Assembly (NCBI GenBank): GCA_006969625.1
Contig: CP030885.1
Location: 1,488,001-1,552,000 of the forward strand
Length of the DNA: 64,000 nucleotides
Reading direction: 5' to 3'
Source of the DNA: Rhodospirillaceae bacterium
GTDB taxonomy: Bacteria; Pseudomonadota; Alphaproteobacteria; Kiloniellales; DSM-21159
The notes beneath the pieces are model-generated. The model made no database searches. It was not told the origin of the DNA and was given only the letters and a program-made list of their open reading frames with translations. Shown piece after piece: positions 50,898 through 61,730 of this stretch (position 1 is its first letter; the number at the start of each line of letters is the position of its first letter). Position numbers and translations under genes: made by a program.

Positions 50898-52268
50898 TTA
50901 CTCCTCGCTGCTGCGTGACTGCCGGAAGCGGCGGGCACCGCCTTCGACTTGCGTTTGCGCGCCGCGCGCCACGGCCAGGGCGTCGTCCGCGACGTCTTCG
51001 GTAATGGTGCTGCCGGCGCCGACGATCGCGCCGGCGCCGATGCGCACCGGGGCGACCAGCGCCGAGTTGGAGCCGACGAAGGCGCCGGCGCCGATCTGCG
51101 TGCGGTGCTTGGCGAAGCCGTCGTAGTTGCAGGTGATGGTGCCGGCGCCGATGTTGGCCTCGGCCCCGACCTCGGCATCGCCCAGGTAGCTCAGGTGATT
51201 GGCCTTGGCGCCCGGTTCCAGCCTGGCGTTCTTGACCTCGACGAAGTTGCCGACCTTGGCGCCGACGCCGATCTCGGCGCCCGGCCTCAGGCGGGCGTAA
51301 GGCCCGACCACGGCGCCCTCGGCCAGGGTGCAGCCCTCCAGGTGGCTGAACGACTTGATCTCGCAGCCGCGCGCCACGGTGACGCCGGGGCCGAACACGA
51401 CGTGCGGATGGACCACCGTGTCGGGGCCCAGGACCGTGTCCTCGCGCAGGAAGACGGTCTCGGCGCCGATCAGCGTGGCGCCCTCCAGCATCGCCTTGCG
51501 CCGCAGCCGCTCCTGCGCCACCCGCTCGGCCGCGGCCAGGTCGGCGCGGTCGTTGATGCCCATGACTTCCTCCTCCGGCGCGACGTAGACCTGGGTGCGG
51601 CGCGCGTTGTGGTTGGCCAGCTCGAAGACGTCGGTCAGGTAGTACTCGCCCTTGGCGTTGTCGTTACCGACGCGCTCCAGCATGGCGAACAGCACCTCGC
51701 CGTCGGCCAGTAGCGTGCCCCCATTGCAAAGACCGATGGCGCCGTGCGCCGACTTCTGCGGATCGGCATCGATCTCGGACTGCTCGCAGATGCCGATGAC
51801 GTTGCCGTGGCCGTCCAGGATCAGGCGACCGTAGCCGTGCGGGTCGGCCGGCTCGAAGCCAAGGGCGATCATCTCGCCGCCGTCCGGGTGGCGGCGCAGC
51901 GCCAGCATGGCGCGCAGGGTTTCGGGCGAGACGAAAGGCACGTCGCCGTAGAGCACCAGAACGTCGCCCCGCCCCTGGATGCCGTGCCAGCCCTCCAGTT
52001 CGGTGCGCGCCGCCTCGACCGCGTTGGCGGTCCCCAGACGCTCCTGCTGAACCACGCTGGCGTGCGGCGCGGCGGCGGCGGCCACCGCCTCCTGCCCCGG
52101 ACCGACGACGATGACGATCTTCTCTGGCGTCAGCGCTTCGGCGGCGTCCAGCACCCAGCGCAGCATCGGCTTGCCGGCGATCGCGTGCAGCACCTTGGGG
52201 CGCTCGGACTTCATGCGGGTGCCCAGGCCGGCGGCCAGGACGACCACGGCCAGACGCTCGGAACTCAT
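50898..52268 (-). CDS. glmU: Bifunctional UDP-GlcNAc pyrophosphorylase / glucosamine-1-phosphate acetyltransferase
   Basis: 456 aa from ATG 52268. N-terminal nucleotidyltransferase with LAAGLGTRMKSERPKVLHAIAGKP; C-terminal left-handed beta-helix hexapeptide repeats with EVKNARLEPGAKANHLSYLGDAEVG and the active-site region NYDGFAKHRTQIGAGAFVGSN. Makes UDP-GlcNAc. Operon glmU-glmS-GNAT. The ribosome site is weak. Confidence 0.95.
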   Translation of the reverse strand: MSSERLAVVVLAAGLGTRMKSERPKVLHAIAGKPMLRWVLDAAEALTPEKIVIVVGPGQEAVAAAAAPHASVVQQERLGTANAVEAARTELEGWHGIQGRGDVLVLYGDVPFVSPETLRAMLALRRHPDGGEMIALGFEPADPHGYGRLILDGHGNVIGICEQSEIDADPQKSAHGAIGLCNGGTLLADGEVLFAMLERVGNDNAKGEYYLTDVFELANHNARRTQVYVAPEEEVMGINDRADLAAAERVAQERLRRKAMLEGATLIGAETVFLREDTVLGPDTVVHPHVVFGPGVTVARGCEIKSFSHLEGCTLAEGAVVGPYARLRPGAEIGVGAKVGNFVEVKNARLEPGAKANHLSYLGDAEVGAEANIGAGTITCNYDGFAKHRTQIGAGAFVGSNSALVAPVRIGAGAIVGAGSTITEDVADDALAVARGAQTQVEGGARRFRQSRSSEE

Positions 52269-52433
52269 GCAAGACCCATGCGGCAGGAATCGGATCGCGG
52301 AATCGGAATGGCGTGGCGCGCGCTGGACAGTCGCCGAGATCGCGCGGGAAGCTGCCACAGGCGCTCGGCGCCGGGCAATTCACGTTGTGTTACCCCGCGC
52401 TGGGCACGCGCCGGCTATTTACGGCTCCGCACC

Positions 52434-53309
52434 CTAGCGTTGCGCCTGCTGCTCGCCGACCCGAAGGTCGACCAGATGTGCACGCACCGCCCCGCGGGCG
52501 ACCACGTCCATTTCGATGCGCACCGGCAGGGCGGGGCGGCCGTCGAGCACCTCGGCCAGGAAGACCCGCACGTCGCCAGGGTAGCGTTCGCGCCGCTCCT
52601 CGCCCTCCCAGAAGCCGGTGATCGGCTCCAGCGCGATGCGGCACACCTGGGCCGGGCCGGCGTAGAGCGCGTAACTGTCCGGCTCGATCGTCTTGCTGCC
52701 GAGCGGTTGGACGGCGACGTCGAGGCGACGGCGTCCGTCGAAGATCTGCGCCTTGCCGGCGCAGATCCCTGCAGCGGTGCTCTCCTCCAGCAGCATGACC
52801 ACGGCGGAGATCGGGTCGACGGTGCCGCGCCGGGCCTGCTCGGGCACCAGCGTGCGCTCATCCTCCTCCGGCGGCGGGACCACCTCGGCCTCGATCCGGC
52901 CGTCGGCGCCGTAGGTGAGGGCGACGCTACGCGGATCGTTGTCGGACCAGCGGGCTTCGGTGCGGAAGCGTTGCGGCGCGATCCCTGACGCGGTGCGCCG
53001 ACCTTCTGCCTCGGAGTCCAGCCGAAAGGTGAAGAAGTTCGACCAGAAGCCGTCGCTGCGCGCGTGGAAGCGCGCCGCATAGGCCTCTTGCTCCAGCCCC
53101 TCGAAGCGCAACTGCAGCGTCATCGCCTGAAAGCCGCCGGAATAGACGTGGTAGGTCGCCTCGATCCCCTGCGGTGGCAGCGGCTCGGCGAAGGCCGGGG
53201 TCGCCGGCTCGGCGCTGGCCGGCGCGGCTGACAGCAGGGTTCCCGAGGCAACGGCGGCGACGGCGCGGCGTCGCAGGCTGGCGGTACGACGGAGATGCGG
53301 GTACGGCAT
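52434..53309 (-). CDS. DUF3108-type exported protein
   Basis: 291 aa from ATG 53309. Signal peptide: basic RRTASLRRR, hydrophobic AVAAVASGTLLSAAPA, cleavage after ASA. The mature part has YHVYSGGFQAMTLQLRFE and SDGFWSNFFTFRLDSEAEGRR, the features of DUF3108 periplasmic/outer-membrane-associated beta proteins of alphaproteobacteria. Function unknown. Confidence 0.7.
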   Translation of the reverse strand: MPYPHLRRTASLRRRAVAAVASGTLLSAAPASAEPATPAFAEPLPPQGIEATYHVYSGGFQAMTLQLRFEGLEQEAYAARFHARSDGFWSNFFTFRLDSEAEGRRTASGIAPQRFRTEARWSDNDPRSVALTYGADGRIEAEVVPPPEEDERTLVPEQARRGTVDPISAVVMLLEESTAAGICAGKAQIFDGRRRLDVAVQPLGSKTIEPDSYALYAGPAQVCRIALEPITGFWEGEERRERYPGDVRVFLAEVLDGRPALPVRIEMDVVARGAVRAHLVDLRVGEQQAQR

Positions 53310-53532
53310 GGCTCGATCCTCTCGATCGGCGCGCCTGTCCGCGGCGCGGGGCAGGCGACGGGGCCGCGTCAAAGAGTAAAGATAGCGGCCTCGCCGGCGC
53401 AGGAAAGGGGTAAAGCTGGCACCGCCGGGCTGCTTGACAGCTTTGGGAGGCAGGGATATCTCTCGCGACCTTCCCGAGCGGCCACACGTCGTGCGCGGCC
53501 GATGGCGCCAAGGGCGCCGCGCGAACGGGAAT

Positions 53533-53607
53533 GGGCGGTTAGCTCAGCGGGAGAGCGCCTCGTTCACACCGAGGAGGTCGCTGGTTCAATCCCAGCACCG
53601 CCCACCA
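53533..53607 (+). tRNA. tRNA-Val (anticodon CAC)
   Basis: Full cloverleaf: acceptor GGGCGGT/ACCGCCC, D-arm GCTC/GAGC, anticodon stem CCTCG/CGAGG with loop TTCACAC (anticodon CAC), T-arm GCTGG/CCAGC with loop TTCAATC, and an encoded CCA at 53605-53607. Reads GTG codons. Confidence 0.96.
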
Positions 53608-53782
53608 TTTCTGTTTGCGGGTCGCCGCCCGCCAACCCGACCCGCCGGTTCCGGTTCGAGGTTTCTTCTCGAACCTCCACCACGTTTGTGTCTCCGGGTC
53701 GGTTGTCGGGGTCGGTCCTCGAAACTCCCGTCAGGCCCGGCCCTCTTGATCGATCCAGAGCGCAACGGCGAATTCCGCGACA

Positions 53783-54310
53783 CTAGCGGCACCAGCTCGT
53801 CGCTCCGAGAAGCACCTCGGTCTTCGGCCCGCCCTTGCGCAGGGGCAGCAGCACGCCGCAAGCCTGCCGCTTGAGCTCGCCGCTGCTGAAATAGGTCAGT
53901 CGAAAATACCCAGGCCGCGCGGAGCGGGTGACTGCGGCGAGAAAGTCCCTCAGGGCCTCGACGGAGGGGTTCACCGCCGTCAGTTCGGACACCGTCTTGC
54001 CGGTCAGGTCGGCACCGTACTGCTCGGCGTGCCGGGAGCCGAACAGCCGCCAGCGATAGTCGGCCTCGCCGCCGAGCACATCGAGCAACACGAGGCTCGG
54101 CAGCACGGACGCCCCCAGATCCAGCGGATCCAGCCGGCTGTGATCGGGCACCTCGCCGCCGGCCATCGCTTCCCAGACGGCATGCACGTGGCGGGCCGTG
54201 TTAAAGGCCGGGTCGTGCGCAATGCTCGCCCGCTCGACCAGCTCGGTGTGTCCTTCCAGCGCGCCGGCTCGCATCAGCTCGAGCACGGTGGGGGACTGTC
54301 CAGACGTCAT
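53783..54310 (-). CDS. PAS_5-type protein of unknown function
   Basis: 175 aa. The core VHAVWEAMAGGEVPDHSRLDPLDLGASVLPSLVLLDVLGGEADYRWRLFGSRHAEQYGADLTGKTVSEL is the short PAS-like domain common in Rhodospirillales. Related over the same region to the product of 58379-58903. No effector domain. Confidence 0.7.
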   Translation of the reverse strand: MTSGQSPTVLELMRAGALEGHTELVERASIAHDPAFNTARHVHAVWEAMAGGEVPDHSRLDPLDLGASVLPSLVLLDVLGGEADYRWRLFGSRHAEQYGADLTGKTVSELTAVNPSVEALRDFLAAVTRSARPGYFRLTYFSSGELKRQACGVLLPLRKGGPKTEVLLGATSWCR

Positions 54311-54630
54311 CCGCGGGTTTCCTCGAAGGCGCTGCGAGCAATGATTCGATGGCATACTAGCATCCGGCCTCCCCACATCTAACGGTTGGAATTGCTTAAG
54401 AGGGGCGACGGAGCGCCGCGGTCGGCGGCGATGCCCGCGCGCGCCGCACGACCTTGGCATCGGTCTCCGATCGGTCTTGCCGGGGCGGCCGCTGCCGCTT
54501 CGCGGAGTGCCGCGCATGTCGCCGGATCGGGCGTCTAGGCAGGGCGCATTCGGCCCACTAGCATCGGCGCTGCAAAACCGTATCCGGCCTGCGCTCGCAC
54601 GCCAGCCGGACACTCGAGCGAGGAGGTGCA
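54311..54630. other. Divergent gap between PAS_5 gene and M24 gene
   Basis: 320 bp without gene. Must hold both promoters, but no convincing -35/-10 pair, hairpin or repeat was recognised; the last bases GAGGAGGTGCA before ATG 54631 are the ribosome site of the M24 gene. Confidence 0.5.
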
Positions 54631-55836
54631 ATGCCTTTCCTGTCCGCCGCCGTCTGGCAGACCCGCCGCGCCGCCATGAACGCCCTGATGGACCGCGAGG
54701 GGCTGGACGCGCTGGCCTTCACCACCGCCGACTTCGTGCAGTTCGCCACCAACTTCAATCTCGATGTGCAGACCTGGGAGCGGCCGGTGTTGGCCGTGGT
54801 GCCGCGCCGCGGCGACCCCTTCTGCCTGTTCAACGAACTGTCCGCCCATCACGTGCGCATGGCGGCGGAGCGGGACCAGCTCTGGGTCGAGGAGGTGCAC
54901 TTCTACGACGAGCACAGGTCCCGCGCGAACGCCAACCGCCTGGTCACGCAGTGGCCGCAGATCGCCGGCGCGCTGCTGCGCGACAAGGGGCTGGGCGCGG
55001 CGCGCATCGGTGCCGATGCGGTGTCGGGGCCGCTGGCCAAGGTCCCGGAGGTCCAGCCGCAGGTCGAGATCCTGGCGCGCATGGCCGAGCTGCGCGGGTT
55101 GCGCCTGGTCAAGCACCCCGAGGAGCTGGCGCTGATGCGCCAGGCGGCGGCGCTCTCCGACTGGGCGCAGGAGCTCTACATGGACGCCATCCGGCCGGGC
55201 CGCCTGGTGCAGGAGCTGGATGCGGCGATGCACGCCAGGATTTTCGAGGAGGCGGCGAACCGCTTCCCCGGCGAGCATCTGGAGGTGCGCGGCTATACCC
55301 TGACCGGCCCGGCCTCGGCCTCGCCGCACGGCAACGGCGCGCTCACGGGCCTGCGCATCGAGGAGGGCCACGGCATCGTCAACATCGTCATCCCGCGGCT
55401 CAACGGTCTGGTGATCGAGAACGAGCGCACCTTCTTCTGCGGCACGCCCTCCGACGCCCAGGCCGAGGCCTACGACGCGGCGCTGGCGGCCAACGAGGCG
55501 GCGATCGCCGCGGCACGTACCGGCAACCCGGTCAGCGCCATCGAGGACGCCGCGCGCGGCGAGATCGAGGCCGCCGGCTTCGGCGCGCACATCCGTCACC
55601 GCACGGGCCACGGCATGGGGCTGATCGGGCACGAGTATCCCGCGGATATGGCCTTCAACGATCGCCCTCTGCTGGCCGGCGAAGTCTATTCCGCCGAGCC
55701 GGGCATCTACCTCTACGGCCTGGGCGGCTTCCGCATCGACGACACCGTGGTGGTCGGCGACACGCCGGAGGTGCTGACCAAGGCGCCGAAGGACCTGGCC
55801 GGCATCACCCTGCCGGCCGGCGCGGCCGCGGCCTGA
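54631..55836 (+). CDS. M24 (creatinase/aminopeptidase P) family protein with altered metal site
   Basis: 401 aa. N-terminal creatinase_N domain (residues 1-160) and pita-bread C-terminal domain. The His of HRTGHGMGLIGHEYP and the Glu in SAEPGIYLYG are present. The two metal-ligand aspartates expected in the DAG and SDITRT-type segments are replaced (NIVIPRLNGLVIENERTFF), so it may work without metal, like creatinase. Substrate unknown: a creatine-like or Xaa-Pro compound. Followed 5 bp later by an oxidoreductase gene. Confidence 0.83.
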   Translation: MPFLSAAVWQTRRAAMNALMDREGLDALAFTTADFVQFATNFNLDVQTWERPVLAVVPRRGDPFCLFNELSAHHVRMAAERDQLWVEEVHFYDEHRSRANANRLVTQWPQIAGALLRDKGLGAARIGADAVSGPLAKVPEVQPQVEILARMAELRGLRLVKHPEELALMRQAAALSDWAQELYMDAIRPGRLVQELDAAMHARIFEEAANRFPGEHLEVRGYTLTGPASASPHGNGALTGLRIEEGHGIVNIVIPRLNGLVIENERTFFCGTPSDAQAEAYDAALAANEAAIAAARTGNPVSAIEDAARGEIEAAGFGAHIRHRTGHGMGLIGHEYPADMAFNDRPLLAGEVYSAEPGIYLYGLGGFRIDDTVVVGDTPEVLTKAPKDLAGITLPAGAAAA

Positions 55837-55841
55837 CGGCC

Positions 55842-56864
55842 ATGCCCGCCATGAACCGCTGCATCGTATTGGACCGCCGGCCTGGGCCCGAGGGCGTCAC
55901 CCCCGCCTGCTTCCGCCTGGAGGAGGCGCCGAAGCCCGTCCCCGGGCCGGGCGAGCTGCTGATCCGCGTGCTCTGGCTGTCGTGCGATCCGGCGATGCGC
56001 GGCTGGATCGCCGAGGGTCCGAACTACAGCGAACCGGTACAGCTCGGCGGCGTCATGCGCAGCTTCACGGTCGGGCGGGTGGAGGCCAGCAACCATCCCG
56101 ACTACCCCGTCGGCTGCCACGTCGCCGGCCGCCAGGGCTGGCAGCTCTGGGCGGTGAGCGACGGCTCCGACATCGACCGCATCGTCGATCCGGCGCTGGC
56201 GCCGCTGTCCTTCAACCTCCACCTGCTCGGCATGACCGGCCTCACCGCCTATCAGGGGCTCATGCAGATGGGCAAGCCGAAGCCGGGCGAGACGGTAGCG
56301 GTCTCCACGGCAGCCGGCGCCGTCGGTGCGGTGGTTGGGCAGGTGGCCAAGATCCTGGGCTGCCGGGCCGCCGGACTGACCGGCAGCGCCGGCAAGGTGG
56401 CCGACTGCATCGAGCTCTACGGCTACGACGCGGCGCTCAACTACCGGGATTATCCCGACAGCGAGGCGCTTTCCGCGGCGTTGGCCGAGACCTGCCCGGA
56501 CGGCATCGACGTCTACTACGATATGACCGCCGGTTGGATCTCGGACGCCGTCATGCCGCACCTCAACGTCGGCGCGCGCATCGCCGTGGTCGGCACCATG
56601 GCGATCCCCAGCAGCCCGCCGCCGATAGGCCCGCGGGCGCACCGCGACCTGCTGGTCAAGCGCGCCAGCATGAGCGGCTTCCTGGTGCTCGACCACTTCG
56701 ACAAACTCGAGGCTACGGTCGAGACGCTCGCCGGCTGGTATCGCGCGGGCCGCATCCGCACCCGCGAGGACGTCAGCGAGGGCCTGGAGAGCGCGCCCGC
56801 CGCGCTGATGAAGCTGCTGCAAGGCACGAACCGGGGTAAGGTCTTGGTGCACATGCCGGAGTAG
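55842..56864 (+). CDS. NADP-dependent medium-chain oxidoreductase (PTGR/YncB-like)
   Basis: 340 aa from ATG 55842 (ATG 55851 also possible). Zinc-free MDR: N-terminal [14 protein letters not shown], hinge [10 protein letters not shown], Rossmann [29 protein letters not shown]. Family reduces alkenals/enones. Likely co-transcribed with the M24 gene. Confidence 0.87.
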   Translation: MPAMNRCIVLDRRPGPEGVTPACFRLEEAPKPVPGPGELLIRVLWLSCDPAMRGWIAEGPNYSEPVQLGGVMRSFTVGRVEASNHPDYPVGCHVAGRQGWQLWAVSDGSDIDRIVDPALAPLSFNLHLLGMTGLTAYQGLMQMGKPKPGETVAVSTAAGAVGAVVGQVAKILGCRAAGLTGSAGKVADCIELYGYDAALNYRDYPDSEALSAALAETCPDGIDVYYDMTAGWISDAVMPHLNVGARIAVVGTMAIPSSPPPIGPRAHRDLLVKRASMSGFLVLDHFDKLEATVETLAGWYRAGRIRTREDVSEGLESAPAALMKLLQGTNRGKVLVHMPE

Positions 56865-57003
56865 CGTCCAAGACGGCACAATCTGTGCCTGGCCGGCAGC
56901 ATTGTTGCGCCGGTTTGCCCCCACAGGCATCCTTGGCTTGGCGATCTTCCGATCCCATCTGCGCCAGCATGTCCGCAGCCAGCCAGAACATGGGCGAGCA
57001 GCC

Positions 57004-58395
57004 ATGACCGACTTCGACTTCGACCTCTTCGTCATCGGCGCCGGGTCCGGCGGGGTGCGCGCGGCGCGCTTCGCGGCCAACCTGGGCGCCAAGGTCGGCA
57101 TCGCCGAGGAGCGCCACCTGGGCGGCACCTGCGTCAACATCGGCTGCGTGCCCAAAAAGCTGATGGTCTACGCCAGCCACTTCTCCGAGGACTTCGAGGA
57201 CGCGGCCGGCTACGGCTGGACGGTCGGCGATCGGAGCTTCGACTGGCCGAGGCTGATCGCCAACAAGGACGCCGAGATCAAGCGCCTGAACGGCATCTAC
57301 GAGCGCCTGCTGGCCAATGCCGGCGTCGAGATCGTCGAGGGCACGGCGGCGCTGGAGGACGCGCACACCGTCGTCGTGGCGGGCCGCGAGATCCGCGCCC
57401 GCTACATCCTGATCGCCACCGGCGGCCTGCCCTCGCGCCCGCGCGAGCCGGGGCAGGAACTGGGCATCGTCTCCGACGACGTCTTCTATCTCGACAAGCA
57501 GCCGGAGCGCATGATCGTCGCCGGCGGCGGCTACATCGCGGTCGAGTTCGCCGGCGTCTTCAACGGCCTGGGGACCGCGGTCACACAGCTCTACCGCGGC
57601 GACCTCTTCCTGCGCGGCTTCGACGAGGATCTGCGCCGCGGCCTGGCCGAGGAGATGCCGAAAAAGGGCGTCGACCTGCGCTTCCACACCATCATCGACC
57701 GAACCGAGAAGACCTCGAACGGGCTGCTGGCGCACCTGTCCAGCGGCGACAAGCTGGAGGTCGACCAGATCCTCTACGCCATCGGCCGGCGTCCCAACAT
57801 CGCCGAGCTGGGCCTCGCCAACGCCGGCGTGGCGCTGGGCCATGGCGGCGGCATCGAGGTCGACGAGACCTACCGGACCTGCGTGCCCTCGATCTACGCC
57901 ATCGGCGACGTCACCGATCGCGTCCAGCTCACGCCCGTCGCCCTCGCCGAGGGCATGGTGGTGGCGCGCCACCTCTTCGGGGGCGAGCAGGGGGCGGTCG
58001 ACTACACGGGCATTCCGACGGCGGTCTTCAGCCAGCCGCCGCTCGCCACCGTCGGCCTGACCGAGGCCGAGGCGCGCGAGCGCTTCGGGGAGCTGGACGT
58101 CTATCGCACCCGCTTCACGCCGATGAAGCACACGCTCACCGGGCGCGACGAGAAGACGACGATGAAGCTGGTCGTCGAGCGCGCCGGTCAGAAGGTGGTC
58201 GGCGCCCACATGATGGGGCTGGACGCGCCGGAGATCATCCAGGGCGTCGGCATCGCCCTGAAGGCAGGCGCCACCAAGCGCGACTTCGACCGCACCATCG
58301 GCATCCATCCGACCGCGGCCGAGGAGTTCGTCACGATGCGCGAGGCGGTGCCGGAGAGCGAACTGACGCCGACGACCGTCAAGGCCGCGGAGTAG
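57004..58395 (+). CDS. gor: Glutathione-disulfide reductase
   Basis: 463 aa. FAD motif [20 protein letters not shown], redox pair CVNIGC in [19 protein letters not shown] domain [18 protein letters not shown], second FAD contact YAIGDVTD, and the terminal HPTAAEEFV with the acid-base His. Keeps glutathione reduced. A GST gene lies 3.4 kb downstream. Confidence 0.93.
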   Translation: MTDFDFDLFVIGAGSGGVRAARFAANLGAKVGIAEERHLGGTCVNIGCVPKKLMVYASHFSEDFEDAAGYGWTVGDRSFDWPRLIANKDAEIKRLNGIYERLLANAGVEIVEGTAALEDAHTVVVAGREIRARYILIATGGLPSRPREPGQELGIVSDDVFYLDKQPERMIVAGGGYIAVEFAGVFNGLGTAVTQLYRGDLFLRGFDEDLRRGLAEEMPKKGVDLRFHTIIDRTEKTSNGLLAHLSSGDKLEVDQILYAIGRRPNIAELGLANAGVALGHGGGIEVDETYRTCVPSIYAIGDVTDRVQLTPVALAEGMVVARHLFGGEQGAVDYTGIPTAVFSQPPLATVGLTEAEARERFGELDVYRTRFTPMKHTLTGRDEKTTMKLVVERAGQKVVGAHMMGLDAPEIIQGVGIALKAGATKRDFDRTIGIHPTAAEEFVTMREAVPESELTPTTVKAAE

Positions 58396-58903
58396 CCGGG
58401 GCCGCCCCTGGGGGGCGCCAGCGACGCCACTGGCTGCCGCCGAAGATGGCGACGCCCGCCAGGATCATGTCGACAATCGTCCCGTCGCTCGACAGCGGCA
58501 CGTCGATGTGCTCTGTCGTCATGTGCCGGCGACCCGGCATCAGGCTGGCGGCGGGTCCGTAGTGCAGCGCACGCCGTTCGGCGATCACCCGACGATACTG
58601 CGCGTGCATCGCCGCGGTGATCGGGCCGCTCGGCAGGTCGGACAGCAATCTGGGCGCCGGAGTCAGGCAATAGCCTTCGAGGATGTGGCTGCCGATCAGA
58701 CGCAGCTTGAAGTCCGCGCCCGCCTTCAGCGGCTCGATCAGCGCGACGTGCGGGAGGAGCCGGCCCAGGTCGACAGGGTCGAGGTCTGCGCGCGCCGGTG
58801 CCCAGCGGCCGTCGGCCCGTTCCACCCAATAGGCGTAGATCTCAGTGAGCGCCGGATGGCCGATCTGCGCGGGGGTCGCTAGCGGGATGGCGGCATCGAA
58901 CAT
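58379..58903 (-). CDS. PAS_5-type protein of unknown function (second copy)
   Basis: 174 aa. [56 protein letters not shown] resembles the 53783-54310 product in order and motif (R-x-DLDPVDL-G). Overlaps the end of gor by 17 bp on the other strand. Likely a sensor-like domain without output. Confidence 0.68.
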   Translation of the reverse strand: MFDAAIPLATPAQIGHPALTEIYAYWVERADGRWAPARADLDPVDLGRLLPHVALIEPLKAGADFKLRLIGSHILEGYCLTPAPRLLSDLPSGPITAAMHAQYRRVIAERRALHYGPAASLMPGRRHMTTEHIDVPLSSDGTIVDMILAGVAIFGGSQWRRWRPPGAAPATPRP

Positions 58904-59054
58904 CGTGAAGTGCCCATGACACAGGCGAACATAACATCTTGTGCAACGTCTGCATGGCGATGTTGTTGCGAAGGGGTAGCGCAGTCCTGGATTCGCGGGC
59001 CGTTGCGCGCTAAAACCGCCGTTCCGAGCGTTTTGCGGCAGGAGCCCAGCAATC

Positions 59055-60485
59055 ATGTCCGCCCTTGCGAACCAGGCCGTTTCCGCCTCCGACGATGCCC
59101 GCCAAGGCTGGAGCCCGGACGGCTGGCGCTCGCTGCCGGTCATGCAGACTCCGGCCTATCCCGACCAGGAGGCGCTGGCTCGGGTGGAGCAGACCCTGCG
59201 GAACTATCCACCGCTGGTCTTCGCCGGCGAGGCGCGCAAGCTGAAGGCCGACTTGGCCGCCGTGGCTGCCGGCAAGGCCTTTCTGCTGCAAGGCGGCGAC
59301 TGCGCCGAGAGCTTCGCGGAGTTTCACCCGAACAACATCCGCGACACCTTCCGGGTGCTTCTGCAGATGTCGGTGGCGCTGACCTTTGGCGCCGCTCTGC
59401 CGGTGATCAAGGTCGGCCGCATGGCGGGGCAGTTCGCCAAGCCGCGCTCGGCCGACACAGAGACGATCGACGGCGTCGAGCTGCCGAGCTACCGGGGTGA
59501 CATCGTCAACGGCATCGAGTTCGACCCAGCGGCTCGCACGCCCGACCCGGAGCGGCTGGTCCGCGCCTACAACCAGTCGGCGGCGACGCTCAACCTCCTG
59601 CGCGCCTTTGCCCAGGGCGGCTTTGCCGACCTGCACAAGGTGCATAGCTGGAACCTGCGCTTCGTCGCTGGCAGCCCGCAGGGCGAGCGTTACGAGGAAC
59701 TGGCCTCGCGCATCGATGAGGCGATGGCCTTCATGGCGGCCTGCGGCCTGACCGCCGAGACGGTCCCGCAGCTTCGCGAGACCGACTTCTACACCAGCCA
59801 CGAGGCGTTGCTGCTGCACTACGAACAGGCGCTGACCCGCGTCGACAGCCTGACCGACGAGTGGTACGACACTTCGGCGCATTTCTTGTGGATCGGCGAC
59901 CGCACACGCCAGCTCGACGGCGGCCATGTCGACTTCCTGGCGGGCGTGAAGAACCCGATCGGCGTGAAGTGCGGGCCGAGCCTTCAGGTCGACGAGTTGC
60001 TGCGCCTTATCGACCGCCTGAACCCGAACGACGAGCCAGGGCGCCTGACACTGATCAGCCGCATGGGCCACGACAAGGTCGAGGACCGGCTGCCGACCCT
60101 GGTGCGCGCCGTCGCACGCGAGGGGCGCAGCGTCGTCTGGGCCTGCGACCCGATGCACGGCAACACCATCAAGTCCGGCAGCGGCTTCAAGACCCGGCCC
60201 TTCGACCGCATTCTGAAAGAGGTGCAGGGCTTCTTCGCCGTGCACCGGGCCGAGGGCACGCATGCCGGCGGCGTCCACTTCGAGATGACCGGCCAGGACG
60301 TTACCGAGTGCATCGGCGGCGCCCAGGCGATCAGCGAGGAACGCCTCGGCGACCGCTACCACACCCACTGCGATCCCCGGCTTAACGCCAGCCAGGCGCT
60401 GGAACTCGCCTTCCTGATCGCCGCCGAGCTGAAGGCCGAGCGGGCGAGCCGGGACGAGTCCGCGCAGCGCGCCGCCGGCGCCTAG
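59055..60485 (+). CDS. 3-Deoxy-7-phosphoheptulonate synthase, class II
   Basis: 476 aa. Plant-type (AroAII) DAHP synthase: [73 protein letters not shown] and [18 protein letters not shown]. First step of aromatic amino acid synthesis from phosphoenolpyruvate and erythrose-4-phosphate. Confidence 0.94.
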   Translation: MSALANQAVSASDDARQGWSPDGWRSLPVMQTPAYPDQEALARVEQTLRNYPPLVFAGEARKLKADLAAVAAGKAFLLQGGDCAESFAEFHPNNIRDTFRVLLQMSVALTFGAALPVIKVGRMAGQFAKPRSADTETIDGVELPSYRGDIVNGIEFDPAARTPDPERLVRAYNQSAATLNLLRAFAQGGFADLHKVHSWNLRFVAGSPQGERYEELASRIDEAMAFMAACGLTAETVPQLRETDFYTSHEALLLHYEQALTRVDSLTDEWYDTSAHFLWIGDRTRQLDGGHVDFLAGVKNPIGVKCGPSLQVDELLRLIDRLNPNDEPGRLTLISRMGHDKVEDRLPTLVRAVAREGRSVVWACDPMHGNTIKSGSGFKTRPFDRILKEVQGFFAVHRAEGTHAGGVHFEMTGQDVTECIGGAQAISEERLGDRYHTHCDPRLNASQALELAFLIAAELKAERASRDESAQRAAGA

Positions 60486-60538
60486 CCGGCGCGGCGGCGA
60501 CTTGGCTGCAGCCGGCCGCAGGGTCAGGGGACCAGTCC

Positions 60539-61723
60539 ATGCCCGACGATCCCAGACACGCCCACCCCCTGCCGCAGGACGGGGATAGCCCGCACCCGGG
60601 CTATGGGCCGCGGGACGAGGCGGGCGTCGCCGCCTGGACCGACACCTACTTCAAGCGCACCAAGCAGATCGTCGGGCGCTTCGGCGACGTGCGGGCGACC
60701 TACGCGCTGTTCATGCGGCGGCCGGTGATCAGTGCGCCGCGCCTGGCGGTCGAGTGGCTGGAGGCGATGGCCGCGCAGCGCGGCTTCACGGTCGAGGTCG
60801 AGCAGCTCTACCCGGAGGGCAAGTGGGTCGGCGCCGGCGAGCCGCTGATGTACGTCACCGGCTCGCTCTACCACCTGTCCGATCTCGAAACGCTGCTTCT
60901 GCAGAAGCTCGGGCCGCCCTGCGTCGCCGCCTACAACGCCTTCACCATGTGCGCCGACCTGCCGAAGGTCGGCTTCCTCGCCATGGAGGCGCGGCATTGC
61001 GCCGGCACCGAGATGGACGAGTTGATGACCTACGCCGCCTCGGTCGGCTCGGCCCGCGCCAAGCGCAAGGTCGGCGCCGTCGGCTTCGTCGGCACCGCGA
61101 CCGACGCCTCGGCCCACTTCTTCGGCGCCGAGCGCGGCATCGGCACCATGCCGCACGCGCTGATCGGCTACGCCGGCTCCACCCTGCGCGCGGCCGAGAT
61201 GTTCGCCGAGACCTTCCCGGACGACCGGCTGGTGGTGCTGGTCGACTACTTCGGACGCGAGATCAGCGACGGTCTGGCGGTCTGCCGCCGCTTCGCCGAC
61301 CGGGCGGCGGCCGGCGAGGTGGCGCTGCGCATCGACGTGCCCGGCAGCCGCTACCTGGAGGGCCTGGATCCGGCGGCCAGCTACGCCGTGTTGGAGCGCA
61401 ACGCGCCAGAGGCGATCCGCGGCTACCGGACCGACGACGAGCTGCGCATCCTGGTCGGCGCCGGCGTCTCGGCCGCCGCCGTCTGGGCCCTGCGCGAGGC
61501 GCTCGACGCCGAGGGCTTCGACAAGGTGAAGATCGTCGGCTCCAGCGGCTTCGGCCCGCAGAAGTGCCGTGTCATGGCCGAGGCGCACGCCCCGCTGGAC
61601 CTGGTCGGCACCGGCAGTTATCTGCCCTCCAAGTGGTCGGAGACCTACGCCACCGCCGACATCGTCGCCTACGACGGCGAGCCACGCGTGAAGCTGGGCC
61701 GCGAGTTCCTGTTGCGCCGCTGA
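60539..61723 (+). CDS. pncB: Nicotinate phosphoribosyltransferase
   Basis: 394 aa. DTYFKRTKQIV N-terminus, PLMYVTGSLYHLSDLETLLLQKLG, family motif GTMPHALIGYAGSTLRAAE, and GAGVSAAAVWALREAL. Salvages nicotinate to NaMN, which can feed the NAD synthetase at 63224. Confidence 0.88.
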   Translation: MPDDPRHAHPLPQDGDSPHPGYGPRDEAGVAAWTDTYFKRTKQIVGRFGDVRATYALFMRRPVISAPRLAVEWLEAMAAQRGFTVEVEQLYPEGKWVGAGEPLMYVTGSLYHLSDLETLLLQKLGPPCVAAYNAFTMCADLPKVGFLAMEARHCAGTEMDELMTYAASVGSARAKRKVGAVGFVGTATDASAHFFGAERGIGTMPHALIGYAGSTLRAAEMFAETFPDDRLVVLVDYFGREISDGLAVCRRFADRAAAGEVALRIDVPGSRYLEGLDPAASYAVLERNAPEAIRGYRTDDELRILVGAGVSAAAVWALREALDAEGFDKVKIVGSSGFGPQKCRVMAEAHAPLDLVGTGSYLPSKWSETYATADIVAYDGEPRVKLGREFLLRR

Positions 61724-61730
61724 TTTCGTT

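Noticed and set aside
49065-50970. glmS ribozyme upstream of glmS
   Set aside because: glmS starts 9 bp after glmU with no room for it, and the ribozyme is not expected in this lineage.
53533-53607. tRNA-Val as the integration site of the island
   Set aside because: It lies 12 kb from the island edge and no partial tRNA copy was found near either end.
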